From the NCBI RefSeq assembly GCF_943912555.1, contig NZ_CALTUR010000004.1, positions 1-36,398 of the forward strand: a DNA stretch of 36,398 nt. Direction: 5' to 3'. This stretch comes from an uncultured Streptococcus sp. (GTDB taxonomy: Bacteria > Bacillota > Bacilli > Lactobacillales > Streptococcaceae). Shown here in pieces: positions 19,052 to 27,780 of the stretch; the first letter of the stretch is position 1, and each line of letters starts with the position of its first letter. The notes under the pieces were generated by a model. The model saw only the letters and a list, made by a program, of their open reading frames with translations, searched no databases and was not told the origin of the DNA. A program made the translations under genes and the position numbers.

Positions 19052-19810
19052 ATGGAAGAATCAAGAGAATTAAATGCCGTCATTGATGTGATTATGCTAG
19101 CAGGAACCATTCTCCTCAAAAGTGGCTCAGAGATTCATCGTGTAGAAGATACTATGATTCGTATTGCGCATTCGCAGGGGATTGTGGATTGTAATGTTCT
19201 TGCCATGCCTGCTGCTATCTTTTTCTCGATTGAAAATACCAATATTTCACGCATGAAGCGCGTGACCTCCTCTTCTTATAACATTGAAAAAGTTTGTGAT
19301 GTGAACCAAATTTCTCGTCAGCTGGTTGAGGGGCAGATTGATTTAGAGACAGCCTTCCAGCAATTGACTACCTTGCAAGTTCAACCCCTTCCCTATACCA
19401 AGTTGCAGGTGACTTTGGCTGCGACCTTTAGCGCTCCTTTCTTTTCGGTTATGTTTAGCGGAAATATCTATGACGCACTTGGGGCAGGAGTGGCTACCTT
19501 ATTTGGTTTTGCCTTTTCCCTCTACGTGGAGAAGTTTATCCGAATTCCCTTTGTGACAGCCTTTGCTGGAGCCTTTGTCTTTGGGATGATTGCCCAGTTT
19601 TGGGCTCGCTACACAGGCTTTCCTTCAACGGCAGATTTGATTATAGCTGGTGCGGTCATGCCTTTTGTACCAGGAATTGCCTTGACCAATGCGGTTCGTG
19701 ATATTATGACCAACCACATAAACTCTGGTATGAGCAAGATGTTTGAATCTCTGCTCATTACCCTTGCTTTAGGGGCAGGAACTTCTGTCGCCTTGGTATT
19801 GATGAATTAA
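19052..19810 (+). CDS. Threonine/serine exporter family, large subunit (DUF1212)
   Basis: 252 residues. A soluble N-terminal part with the family pattern (GSEIHRVEDTMIRIA, NVLAMPAAIFFSI) is followed by about five membrane helices from residue 125 on. It corresponds to the N-terminal half of the actinobacterial ThrE exporter; in Firmicutes the transporter is split into two genes, and the next ORF supplies the other half. The ThrE family exports threonine and serine; the substrate here is inferred from the family only. AAAGGAGG gives a strong start. Confidence 0.85.
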   Translation: MEESRELNAVIDVIMLAGTILLKSGSEIHRVEDTMIRIAHSQGIVDCNVLAMPAAIFFSIENTNISRMKRVTSSSYNIEKVCDVNQISRQLVEGQIDLETAFQQLTTLQVQPLPYTKLQVTLAATFSAPFFSVMFSGNIYDALGAGVATLFGFAFSLYVEKFIRIPFVTAFAGAFVFGMIAQFWARYTGFPSTADLIIAGAVMPFVPGIALTNAVRDIMTNHINSGMSKMFESLLITLALGAGTSVALVLMN

Positions 19811-19811
19811 T

Positions 19812-20261
19812 ATGACACTAACAACCTTTTTATTACAAGCAGTAGCAAGTCTTCTTGCTATTATCACTTTTTTAATCGTACTCAATGTGCAACGCTCTAT
19901 GCTTTTACCTGGAGGGATTTTGGGCATGGCTGTCTGGCTAATCTATCTCTGCCTTAAAGAGCCGACTAATATCATTGTAGCTACCTTCATTGCGGCTATT
20001 ATCGGTTCTTGTGTCAGCCAGATTTTAAGTATTCTTTATAAGACTCCTGCTGTGGTCTTTATCTTGGCTATCTTGGCACCTCTGGTTCCAGGTTATCTTT
20101 CTTATCGGACAACTGCCTTTTTTGTGACAGGGGATTATAGTCATGCCATTGCCAGTGCTACCTTGGTTGTCATGTTGGCTCTGGTAATCTCTATTGGAAT
20201 GGCTAGTGGAACAGTGATTCTCAGACTTTATTCCTACTTACGAAAGACGCAAAATAGTTAG
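19812..20261 (+). CDS. Threonine/serine exporter family, small subunit (DUF3815)
   Basis: 149 residues, almost entirely hydrophobic, about four or five membrane helices. It matches the C-terminal half of ThrE (PAVVFILAILAPLVPGYLSYRT). The ATG follows one base after the stop of the large-subunit gene, so they should be made together and form one transporter. No separate Shine-Dalgarno is obvious, consistent with coupling. Confidence 0.82.
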   Translation: MTLTTFLLQAVASLLAIITFLIVLNVQRSMLLPGGILGMAVWLIYLCLKEPTNIIVATFIAAIIGSCVSQILSILYKTPAVVFILAILAPLVPGYLSYRTTAFFVTGDYSHAIASATLVVMLALVISIGMASGTVILRLYSYLRKTQNS

Positions 20262-20271
20262 ACTCATAAGG

Positions 20272-20300
20272 GACTTGCTTTGGTGAATCAAGTCTTTTTT
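20272..20300 (+). terminator. Terminator of the ThrE-type operon
   Basis: GACTTG (20272-20277) pairs with CAAGTC (20289-20294), followed by six T. Confidence 0.8.
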
Positions 20301-20320
20301 CTCTCTTTTACTGCTATTTG

Positions 20321-20329
20321 TGATAAAAT
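20321..20329 (+). promoter_or_regulatory. Extended -10 promoter of mvaS
   Basis: TGATAAAAT is an extended -10 located 45 bases before the chosen mvaS ATG. No good -35 hexamer is present. Confidence 0.55.
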
Positions 20330-20373
20330 AGTATAGAACGATTTTTTACATGAATGATAAAACAGAGGTAAAT

Positions 20374-21546
20374 ATGACAATCGGTATTGATAAGATTGGT
20401 TTTGCGACCAGTCAATATGTCTTGAAATTACAAGATTTAGCAGAAGCGAGGGGAATTGACCCTGAAAAATTAAGTAAAGGACTCTTACTCGAGGAATTGA
20501 GTATTGCGCCCCTAACTGAAGATATCGTGACCTTGGCGGCCAGCGCTAGTGACTCTATTTTAACTGAGCAAGAAAGAGCAGAAATCGATATGGTCATTGT
20601 GGCTACCGAGTCAGGAATTGACCAGAGTAAAGCTGCAGCCGTCTTTGTGCATGGATTGTTGGGTATCCAGCCCTTTGCTCGTAGTTTCGAGATTAAAGAA
20701 GCCTGCTATGGAGCGACAGCTGCCCTTCATTATGCCAAATTACATGTGGAAAATTCTCCAGAGTCCAAGGTCTTGGTCATCGCAAGCGATATTGCCAAAT
20801 ACGGTATTGAAACTCCAGGAGAACCAACTCAGGGAGCTGGAAGTGTGGCCATGTTGATTACACAAAATCCACGTATTATGGCCTTTAATAATGACAATGT
20901 AGCTCAAACCCGTGACATCATGGATTTCTGGCGTCCAAATTACTCAACAACCCCTTATGTAAATGGTGTTTATTCTACCCAACAATATTTGGATAGTTTG
21001 AAAACGACTTGGCTTGAATACCAAAAACGCTACCAGCTTACCTTAGATGATTTTGCGGCTGTGTGCTTCCACTTGCCTTATCCTAAATTAGCCCTAAAAG
21101 GCTTGAAAAAAATCATGGATAAGAACTTGCCTCAAGAGAAAAAAGAGCTCTTGCAAAAGCATTTTGACCAGTCTATTCTCTACAGTCAAAAGGTGGGGAA
21201 TATCTATACAGGTTCACTTTTCCTTGGACTTCTGTCTCTCTTGGAAAATACAGATAGCTTGAAGGCTGGGGATAAAATCGCCCTCTACAGTTATGGAAGT
21301 GGAGCTGTGGCTGAGTTTTTCAGTGGTGAATTAGTTGAAGGATATGAAGCCTATCTGGATAAAGACCGCTTGAACAAGCTCAACCAAAGAACTGCCCTAT
21401 CTGTTGCAGACTATGAAAAAGTCTTCTTTGAGGAAGTAGACTTAGATAAAACAAACTCTGCCCAGTTTGCAGGTTATGAAAATCAAGATTTTGCCTTGGT
21501 TGAAATTCTCGACCACCAACGCCGTTATAGCAAGGTTGAAAAATAA
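20374..21546 (+). CDS. mvaS: Hydroxymethylglutaryl-CoA synthase
   Basis: 390 residues from ATG 20374. It condenses acetoacetyl-CoA and acetyl-CoA to HMG-CoA, the first committed mevalonate-pathway step, which streptococci use for isoprenoid and undecaprenyl-phosphate supply. The catalytic cysteine C111 is in EACYGATAAL; YTGSLFLGLLSLLE and the later GSGAVAEFF block are also typical. I chose this start because AGAGG (20364-20368) precedes it; an in-frame ATG at 20350 would add eight residues and has no ribosome site, though it may be annotated in databases. The stop overlaps the mvaA start (TAATG). Confidence 0.95.
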   Translation: MTIGIDKIGFATSQYVLKLQDLAEARGIDPEKLSKGLLLEELSIAPLTEDIVTLAASASDSILTEQERAEIDMVIVATESGIDQSKAAAVFVHGLLGIQPFARSFEIKEACYGATAALHYAKLHVENSPESKVLVIASDIAKYGIETPGEPTQGAGSVAMLITQNPRIMAFNNDNVAQTRDIMDFWRPNYSTTPYVNGVYSTQQYLDSLKTTWLEYQKRYQLTLDDFAAVCFHLPYPKLALKGLKKIMDKNLPQEKKELLQKHFDQSILYSQKVGNIYTGSLFLGLLSLLENTDSLKAGDKIALYSYGSGAVAEFFSGELVEGYEAYLDKDRLNKLNQRTALSVADYEKVFFEEVDLDKTNSAQFAGYENQDFALVEILDHQRRYSKVEK

Positions 21547-22820
21547 TGAAGATAAGTTGGAATAGATTTTCTAAAAAATCATACCAAGAGCGCCTCGAGC
21601 TGTTAAAAGCTCAGGCGCTCCTTAGTCCCGAGAGGCAAGAGAGTTTGGAGCAGGATGAACAAATTAGCTTGACTGTCGCAGACCAGCTGAGTGAGAATGT
21701 AGTGGGGACTTTTTCACTGCCTTATTCGCTGGTTCCAGAGGTTCTTGTCAATGGTCAGGAATACACAGTTCCCTATGTGACAGAAGAACCGTCCGTGGTT
21801 GCTGCGGCAAGCTATGCCAGCAAAATCATCAAGCGAGCAGGTGGTTTTAACGCTCAAGTCCATGAGCGCCAGATGATTGGGCAGGTAGCTCTTTATCAAG
21901 TTGCTAATCCTGAACAAGCGCAAGAGAAGATTGCAAACAAAAAGACTGAGCTCTTGGAACTTGCCAATCAAGCCTATCCTTCTATCGTCAAACGTGGAGG
22001 TGGGGCGCGTGATTTGCATATAGAAGAGATTAAAGGAGAAACAGACTTTCTCGTTGTTTATCTCCATGTCGATACCCAGGAAGCCATGGGTGCCAATATG
22101 CTCAACACCATGCTGGAGGCCTTGAAACCAGTCTTAGAAGAACTCAGTCAGGGACAGAGTCTCATGGGGATTCTATCAAACTACGCGACCGATTCTCTAG
22201 TGACAGCAAGTTGCCGCATCGCCTTTCGCTACTTGAGTCGCCAAAAGGATCAAGGACGAGAAATTGCAGAGAAGATAGCCTTGGCTAGTCAGTTTGCGCA
22301 GGCTGATTCTTATCGAGCAGCGACCCACAATAAAGGGATTTTTAACGGTATTGATGCGATTTTGATTGCCACTGGTAATGACTGGCGTGCCATCGAAGCT
22401 GGGGCTCATGCCTTTGCCAGCCGAGATGGACGCTATCGAGGTCTTAGTCAATGGACACTGGACCTTGAAAGAGAAGAATTGGTCGGTGAGATGACCCTGC
22501 CCATGCCTGTAGCGACCAAGGGTGGCTCTATCGGCCTCAACCCTCGTGTAGCTCTCAGTCATGAACTACTGGGAAATCCATCTGCTAAAGAATTAGCCCA
22601 GAGCATTGTCTCTATCGGGCTTGCACAAAACTTTGCAGCCCTAAAAGCCTTGGTTAGCACAGGAATCCAACAAGGTCACATGAAGCTACAGGCCAAATCC
22701 TTAGCTCTCCTCGCAGGTGCCAGTGAATCCGAGGTAGTTCCCCTAGTTGAGCGCCTTATCGCAGATAAAACCTTTAACCTAGAGACAGCTAAGGGCCATC
22801 TAGAAAAATTAAGATTATAA
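21546..22820 (+). CDS. mvaA: Hydroxymethylglutaryl-CoA reductase, class II
   Basis: 424 residues. It reduces HMG-CoA to mevalonate. Bacterial class II features: the substrate loop VAAASYASKIIKRAGGF, the EAMGANMLNTMLEA motif, the NKGIFNGIDAILIATGNDWRAIEAGAHAFA block and GGSIGLNPRV. The C-terminal flap region carries the QGHMKLQAKSLA segment with the general-acid histidine. It is translationally coupled to mvaS. The remaining kinases of the pathway are not in this window. Confidence 0.95.
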   Translation: MKISWNRFSKKSYQERLELLKAQALLSPERQESLEQDEQISLTVADQLSENVVGTFSLPYSLVPEVLVNGQEYTVPYVTEEPSVVAAASYASKIIKRAGGFNAQVHERQMIGQVALYQVANPEQAQEKIANKKTELLELANQAYPSIVKRGGGARDLHIEEIKGETDFLVVYLHVDTQEAMGANMLNTMLEALKPVLEELSQGQSLMGILSNYATDSLVTASCRIAFRYLSRQKDQGREIAEKIALASQFAQADSYRAATHNKGIFNGIDAILIATGNDWRAIEAGAHAFASRDGRYRGLSQWTLDLEREELVGEMTLPMPVATKGGSIGLNPRVALSHELLGNPSAKELAQSIVSIGLAQNFAALKALVSTGIQQGHMKLQAKSLALLAGASESEVVPLVERLIADKTFNLETAKGHLEKLRL

Positions 22821-22848
22821 AAAACTCAGACGAATTGGTCTGAGTTTT
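22821..22848. terminator. Bidirectional terminator between mvaA and scrR
   Basis: AAAACTCAGAC (22821-22831) pairs perfectly with GTCTGAGTTTT (22838-22848) around GAATTG. T-rich arms on both strands suit the convergent genes mvaA (plus) and scrR (minus). Confidence 0.9.
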
Positions 22849-22855
22849 CTTGTGC

Positions 22856-23821
22856 TTAAATACTTTTTCCAGGCAATAGAGTAACTGGTAAGAAGTAACC
22901 AGTTGTTGCGACTTCCTTGCCTTCGATCTTTTGCAAGAGTAGGTCAACAGTGAGGCAGGCAATCTCTTCCAAGGGTTGCTTGATGGTCGCCAGTTGAGGG
23001 TAGTAGTTCTCGATAAAGTAAGTCCCATCATATCCGATGACCTTGAGCTCTTCAGGGACAGAAATGCCCAGCTCTTGAGCAATTTTAATGACCAGAATAG
23101 CTGTCAAATCATCTGAAGCAAAGATGGCATCTGGCTTTTGTCGAGTCAAGATATTCTTGATTTCCATTTCTTTTCTGACTGGAGAAAAGTCACTGGAAAC
23201 ATTGATAATAGGTGCTTTGGGGAGTACAGAAGCAAAACCAGCGTGGCGTAGTCCAGTTGGCGAATTGGAATTGTCATTCCCTGTAATCATGATGATAGAC
23301 TGGGCACCTGTCTTAACTAAGGTCTGGGCTGCAAGAACTCCACCAGCATAGTTGTCAGAGGAAACGACAGGAATATCTGGTGACAGATTTCGGTCAAAGG
23401 AAATAATCGGCGCTGTCACGCGATTGTAGTCTTCGATTCCCAAGTTGTGACTACCAGAAATGATGCCGTCCACCTGATTGGCTTCCAACATTTCGATGTA
23501 TTCACGTTCCTTTTCAGAATCGTGCTCACTGTTGCAGATGATGGTCTTGTAACCATTTTTAAAGAGTTGGTGTTCCAGCTTATCAATCAATTCTGCATAG
23601 AAAACATTGGAAATATTGGGGAAAATCAAACCGATTAACTTGGCTGACTTTCCTTGTAGACTGCGAGCTAGGTTGTTGGGTTTATAGCCCAATTCTCGCA
23701 TGGCTTCATTGACCTTTTGAATGGTTTTTTCAGAGAGATAACCTTTTTTGTTGATAACCCGAGAAACGGTAGTAGGGCTGACGCCTGCAAGTTTGGCGAC
23801 ATCAGTTAGTTTTGCGACCAT
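22856..23821 (-). CDS. scrR: Sucrose operon repressor ScrR (LacI family)
   Basis: 321 residues. The LacI-type helix-turn-helix is at the N-terminus (LTDVAKLAGVSPTTVSRVINKKGYLSEKT), followed by a hinge and a periplasmic-binding-protein-like sugar domain (LIGLIFPNISNVFYAELID, DGIISGSH, DAIFASDDLTA). It should repress the scr genes in the absence of sucrose. The start lies inside the 3' end of scrB (20-base overlap), so it is co-transcribed with the hydrolase and feeds back on its own expression. Palindromic operator candidates lie at 25350-25365 and 25533-25548. Confidence 0.94.
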   Translation of the reverse strand: MVAKLTDVAKLAGVSPTTVSRVINKKGYLSEKTIQKVNEAMRELGYKPNNLARSLQGKSAKLIGLIFPNISNVFYAELIDKLEHQLFKNGYKTIICNSEHDSEKEREYIEMLEANQVDGIISGSHNLGIEDYNRVTAPIISFDRNLSPDIPVVSSDNYAGGVLAAQTLVKTGAQSIIMITGNDNSNSPTGLRHAGFASVLPKAPIINVSSDFSPVRKEMEIKNILTRQKPDAIFASDDLTAILVIKIAQELGISVPEELKVIGYDGTYFIENYYPQLATIKQPLEEIACLTVDLLLQKIEGKEVATTGYFLPVTLLPGKSI

Positions 23822-25256
23822 AATCTAATTCATAGTAAGTTCCAGTTGGGTTTCCAGATTTAATCAGGATACCATTTTGGTCCGCATGTGGAAAGACACG
23901 ACCGGAAAATACTTTTTCTCCTTTATTGATGAAAATTTCAAAGACAGAGTTATCGATGAAGATTGTAGCAGTAGTAGCTTGATTGTCGATAGGGCAAGAG
24001 CGAGTTGTTCCAAATTCTTGGGCATACTGTTCACCAGCCTGGCTACGATCCACTGTCACTTGACCATTTACAAGGTCAAAGTTGATGAAAAGTCCCTTGC
24101 CTTCTTGATCAGCTAGTAAGACCATCTCGCTCTGACTATCAGCTTCCAAGCTGAGTTCAAGTTCGTAAGTGTTCTTAGTTTGGGCACGATTTGAGAAGGC
24201 TTCTTCAGAGGCACGAAGGTCCTTGACAGCTGCGACTGGGTATTGGTAGAGTTTGCCGTCTTTGATAGTGAGTTCCTTGACCAAAGAGAAGGTTCCTTGG
24301 TGGTCAAAACGGTCAGATGGATATGAAACATCTGGCAAGCCAAGCCAGCTAACAGCTAGAGCACGTCCATCAGGAGCGTTGAAGGCTTGAGTTGCATAGG
24401 CTTCGAAACCATAGTCCATGTTTTGAAGTTGAGATACATCTACCATTTTAGCATTTTCAGGGTCAAAGGAAGTCCCAATCTTATACATATTTGGAAAGAT
24501 ATTATCGTAGTCTAGAACTTTCTTATCTAATCCTTGTGGGCAGTAGAGAAGGACAGGTTGCTCCCCTACAAAGACCAGATTAGGACATTCCATCATGTAG
24601 GCAGTGCGGTCGTTAGCAAAGTCAAGGTCGCCAACTGCTTGCCAGTTTGTGTAGTCGTTGTCTACAGACTTATAAAGACGGACGAAGCCTTTTTTCTCCA
24701 AGTCCTGTCCACCGACGATAGCATAGTATTGGCCCTTGAAGTTAAAAATTTGCGGATCACGGAAGTGGTCAGTAGAGTCTGCGGGCTGGTCAATCAAGAT
24801 TTTGTCAATCTTGGTAATCTTGCCATCCTTATCCATCAAAGCACCAATCTGGTAAGGGTGACGGACCCAGTTTTCATCGCGGACATTTCCTGTATAGAAT
24901 AGGAACAAGCTATCGCCAAACTGCATGGCAGAACCAGAGTAGGCACCGTGGCTATCTAATAGAGTATCAGGCAAAACTTTGACTCCAGTTTCTGTGAAGT
25001 GAACCAAGTCCTCACTTTCTAACTGCACCCAAGATTTCAAACCGTGGGCTGCACCAAAAGGAAAGTTTTGATAAAAAACAACCCACTTCCCATCAAAGTA
25101 GGAAAAGCCATTTGGATCGTTGAGAAGTCCTGTTTTTGGCTCAACATGGTAATGAGTATGCCATGGAGATTGTGCCATATTTTTCTTTATATTTTGAATT
25201 TCTTCTTGCGTCCAATCTTCATAGGGTCTATAACGACGCTCAGTTGTCCATTCCAT
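23802..25256 (-). CDS. scrB: Sucrose-6-phosphate hydrolase (GH32)
   Basis: 484 residues. It splits sucrose 6-phosphate, delivered by ScrA, into glucose 6-phosphate and fructose. GH32 signatures: NDPNG at 46-50 (nucleophile D47), RDP at 166-168, ECP at 223-225 (acid/base E223). No signal peptide is seen, consistent with a cytoplasmic enzyme. The start is the ATG at 25256 with GGAGG nine bases upstream; an out-of-frame ATG four bases earlier is ignored. Divergent from scrA. Confidence 0.95.
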   Translation of the reverse strand: MEWTTERRYRPYEDWTQEEIQNIKKNMAQSPWHTHYHVEPKTGLLNDPNGFSYFDGKWVVFYQNFPFGAAHGLKSWVQLESEDLVHFTETGVKVLPDTLLDSHGAYSGSAMQFGDSLFLFYTGNVRDENWVRHPYQIGALMDKDGKITKIDKILIDQPADSTDHFRDPQIFNFKGQYYAIVGGQDLEKKGFVRLYKSVDNDYTNWQAVGDLDFANDRTAYMMECPNLVFVGEQPVLLYCPQGLDKKVLDYDNIFPNMYKIGTSFDPENAKMVDVSQLQNMDYGFEAYATQAFNAPDGRALAVSWLGLPDVSYPSDRFDHQGTFSLVKELTIKDGKLYQYPVAAVKDLRASEEAFSNRAQTKNTYELELSLEADSQSEMVLLADQEGKGLFINFDLVNGQVTVDRSQAGEQYAQEFGTTRSCPIDNQATTATIFIDNSVFEIFINKGEKVFSGRVFPHADQNGILIKSGNPTGTYYELDYGRKTN

Positions 25257-25292
25257 TCATTCATTCCTCCAAAAATCTTATCACTTTTAATA

Positions 25293-25321
25293 ATAGTAAC
25301 CGTTTTCGATAAAAAATGCAA
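25293..25321 (-). promoter_or_regulatory. scrB-scrR promoter
   Basis: On the minus strand: -35 TTGCAT (25321-25316), 17-bp spacer, -10 TACTAT (25298-25293). It is about 37 bases before the scrB ATG, and a cre-like site overlaps its spacer and -10. Confidence 0.65.
25295..25309 (-). promoter_or_regulatory. Candidate cre (CcpA) site in the scrB promoter
   Basis: TCGAAAACGGTTACT on the minus strand matches the cre consensus WTGNAANCGNWNNCW at all but one fixed position (C for T). It sits over the spacer and -10 of the scrB promoter, where CcpA binding would repress during growth on glucose. A second ScrR site is an alternative reading. Confidence 0.5.
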
Positions 25322-25349
25322 GCCTTTTATGTTAAAAAAGAGAAAAAAC

Positions 25350-25365
25350 TGTCAAACGTTTATCA
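25350..25365. promoter_or_regulatory. Candidate ScrR operator 1
   Basis: TGTCAAACGTTTATCA: a LacI-family palindrome centred on CG (TG..AAACGTTT..CA), lying between the divergent scrB and scrA genes. A minus-strand TTGACA lies within it. Confidence 0.65.
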
Positions 25366-25532
25366 TAAATCAAAACCAGAAAATCAATCAACTTTTTAAG
25401 AAAATATGAAAGATAATGAAATTAAAGCCTTTTTAATCATGATTTTAAACTTATTTTTTCAAGGAATGCCTGATAAAATAGTTAAAAACAATCAATCTAA
25501 AGCGTGTCCACTAAGCGGATAGAATATTTTTC

Positions 25533-25548
25533 TGCAAAACGCTTGACA
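25533..25548. promoter_or_regulatory. Candidate ScrR operator 2 over the scrA -35
   Basis: TGCAAAACGCTTGACA has the same 16-bp layout (TG..AA-CG-TT..CA) as operator 1. It includes the scrA -35 hexamer, so repressor binding would exclude RNA polymerase. Confidence 0.6.
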
Positions 25549-25570
25549 TATTTCTAAAACATGATAAAAT
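25543..25570 (+). promoter_or_regulatory. scrA promoter
   Basis: -35 TTGACA (25543-25548), 16-bp spacer, extended -10 TGATAAAAT (25562-25570). The gap 25366-25532 is AT-rich; another extended -10 (TGATAAAAT, 25471-25479) occurs there. AGCGGATARAAT occurs twice (25514-25525 and 25583-25594); the second copy can form AGCG/CGCT in the leader. Confidence 0.8.
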
Positions 25571-25639
25571 AATAGTCGTAAGAGCGGATAAAATCGCTTT
25601 CAAACAAGAACAAAATGTTATATAAGGAGATTTTTGCAA

Positions 25640-27526
25640 ATGAACAATCAGGAAATTGCAAAAAAAGTCATCGATGCCTTGGGCGGACGTGAAAATGTCA
25701 ACAGTGTTGCCCACTGTGCGACTCGTCTTCGTGTCATGGTCAAAGATGAAGGAAAAATCAATAAAGAAGTGATTGAGAACTTGGAAAAAGTTCAAGGTGC
25801 TTTCTTTAACTCAGGTCAATACCAAATCATCTTTGGTACAGGTACAGTTAACAAAATGTACGATGAAGTTGTTGCACTTGGTTTGCCAACATCATCTAAA
25901 GATGACATGAAAGCAGAAGCTGCTAAACAAGGGAACTGGTTCCAACGTGCTATCCGTACTTTCGGTGACGTTTTCGTTCCAATCATCCCAGTTATCGTAG
26001 CGACAGGTCTTTTCATGGGTGTGCGTGGTCTTTTCAACGCTCTTGAAATGCCACTTCCAGGTGACTTTGCAACTTACACACAAATTTTGACAGATACAGC
26101 TTTCATCATCTTGCCAGGTTTGGTTGTTTGGTCAACCTTCCGTGTATTCGGTGGAAATCCTGCCGTTGGTATCGTTCTTGGTATGATGCTTGTTTCTGGT
26201 TCACTTCCAAACGCTTGGGCAGTTGCTTCAGGTGGTGAAGTAACAGCTATGAACTTCTTTGGTTTCATTCCTGTTGTTGGTTTGCAAGGTTCCGTTCTTC
26301 CAGCCTTCATCATCGGGGTTGTCGGAGCTAAGTTTGAAAAAGCTGTCCGCAAGGTTGTTCCAGATGTCATTGACCTCTTGGTAACGCCATTCGTGACACT
26401 TTTGGTTATGTCTATTCTTGGACTATTTGTCATCGGACCAGTCTTTCACGTTGTTGAAAACTACATCCTTATCGCTACAAAAGCGATTCTCAGCATGCCA
26501 TTTGGTCTTGGTGGTTTCTTGATTGGTGGGGTTCACCAATTGATCGTCGTGTCAGGTGTGCACCACATCTTCAACTTGCTTGAAGTGCAATTGCTTGCTG
26601 CTGACCATGCTAACCCATTCAACGCTATCATTACAGCTGCTATGACAGCTCAAGGTGCTGCGACTGTTGCGGTTGGTGTTAAAACTAAAAATCCAAAACT
26701 GAAAACACTTGCTTTCCCAGCAGCTCTTTCAGCCTTCCTCGGTATTACAGAGCCTGCTATCTTCGGGGTGAACTTGCGCTTCCGTAAACCATTCTTCCTT
26801 TCATTGATTGCTGGTGCAGTCGGTGGTGGATTGGCTTCTATCCTTGGACTTGCTGGTACTGGTAATGGTATCACCATCATCCCTGGTACAATGCTTTACA
26901 TCGGTAACGGACAACTTGCACAATACCTTCTCATGGTAGCCGTATCATTTGCACTTGGTTTTGCCCTCACTTACATGTTTGGTTATGAGGATGAAAAAGA
27001 AGTTGCTACTGAAGTAGCGACAGAACATTTGGTCCAAGAAGAAACAACTGGTAATATTCCAGCAGCTCTTCAAAATGAAACACTTGTAACTCCTATCGTC
27101 GGTGATGTTGTAGCTCTTGCTGATGTCAATGACCCAGTCTTCTCAAGTGGAGCTATGGGACAAGGTATCGCTGTGAAACCAAGCCAAGGTGTTGTTTATG
27201 CACCAGCTGATGCTGAAGTTTCAATCGCGTTTCCAACAGGGCACGCTTTTGGTTTGAAAACAACTGATGGTGCTGAAGTCTTGATCCACGTTGGTATTGA
27301 CACTGTATCTATGAATGGTGAAGGTTTTGAAGCAAAAGTTGCTCAAGGTGACAAGGTTAAAGCTGGCGATGTTCTTGGAACATTTGACTCAAACAAAATC
27401 GCTGCAGCTGGACTTGATGATACAACAATGGTTATCGTTACAAATACAGCTGACTACGCTTCAGTAGCTCCAGTCGCAACAGGTTCAGTTGCGAAGGGGG
27501 ATGCTGTGATCGAAGTGAAAATCTAA
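25640..27526 (+). CDS. scrA: Sucrose-specific PTS transporter, EIIBCA
   Basis: 628 residues from the ATG at 25640, nine bases after AAGGAGA; a TTG two codons earlier is less likely. EIIB comes first, with phosphorylated C26 in VAHCATRL. A membrane EIIC domain of about ten helices follows (about 105-450). The linker is rich in Glu/Thr. C-terminal EIIA has the active histidine H550 in VLIHVGIDTV. It imports sucrose as sucrose 6-phosphate using PEP via HPr, feeding ScrB. The last base of the stop codon is also the first base of a BOX element. Confidence 0.95.
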   Translation: MNNQEIAKKVIDALGGRENVNSVAHCATRLRVMVKDEGKINKEVIENLEKVQGAFFNSGQYQIIFGTGTVNKMYDEVVALGLPTSSKDDMKAEAAKQGNWFQRAIRTFGDVFVPIIPVIVATGLFMGVRGLFNALEMPLPGDFATYTQILTDTAFIILPGLVVWSTFRVFGGNPAVGIVLGMMLVSGSLPNAWAVASGGEVTAMNFFGFIPVVGLQGSVLPAFIIGVVGAKFEKAVRKVVPDVIDLLVTPFVTLLVMSILGLFVIGPVFHVVENYILIATKAILSMPFGLGGFLIGGVHQLIVVSGVHHIFNLLEVQLLAADHANPFNAIITAAMTAQGAATVAVGVKTKNPKLKTLAFPAALSAFLGITEPAIFGVNLRFRKPFFLSLIAGAVGGGLASILGLAGTGNGITIIPGTMLYIGNGQLAQYLLMVAVSFALGFALTYMFGYEDEKEVATEVATEHLVQEETTGNIPAALQNETLVTPIVGDVVALADVNDPVFSSGAMGQGIAVKPSQGVVYAPADAEVSIAFPTGHAFGLKTTDGAEVLIHVGIDTVSMNGEGFEAKVAQGDKVKAGDVLGTFDSNKIAAAGLDDTTMVIVTNTADYASVAPVATGSVAKGDAVIEVKI

Positions 27527-27629
27527 TACTCTTCGAAAATCAAATTCAAACCACGTCAGCTTCGCCTTGCCGTACTCAAGTACAGCCTTCGGCTAGCTTC
27601 CTAGTTTGCTCTTTGATTTTCATTGAGTA
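27526..27629 (+). repeat. BOX element after scrA
   Basis: Second BOX repeat, same orientation and architecture as that at 7976-8079: ATACTCTTCGAAAATC...CCACGTCAGCTTCGCC, central GTACTCAAGTAC instead of boxB, then CTTCGGCTAGCTTCCTAG and GATTTTCATTGAGTA. It starts on the last base of the scrA stop codon. Confidence 0.93.
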
Positions 27630-27649
27630 CAATATTCCCTCTCAAAATG

Positions 27650-27682
27650 AAAACGAACAAATGACATGTTTGTTCGTTTTTG
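27650..27682 (+). terminator. Terminator between scrA and scrK
   Basis: AAAACGAACAAA (27650-27661) and TTTGTTCGTTTT (27669-27680) form a perfect 12-bp stem with a 7-nt loop and a short T tail. It should end scrA transcripts behind the BOX. Confidence 0.85.
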
Positions 27683-27744
27683 CTTGAATGGTAAGATTTA
27701 CAGAGGAAAATCTAAAAAATAGAGAAATTTAGACTTTCGAAATA

Positions 27745-27753
27745 TGCTATAAT
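27745..27753 (+). promoter_or_regulatory. Extended -10 promoter of scrK
   Basis: TGCTATAAT is a perfect extended -10, 27 bases before the ATG. The best -35-like sequence (TTTAGA, 27728-27733) is too close at 14 bp. Confidence 0.7.
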
Positions 27754-27780
27754 AAAGAAAATAAAAACAAGAGGTTTATC

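Noticed and set aside
25044..25409. Plus-strand open frame across the scrB start and divergent region
   Set aside because: Half of it is antisense to scrB and the rest covers operators and promoters.
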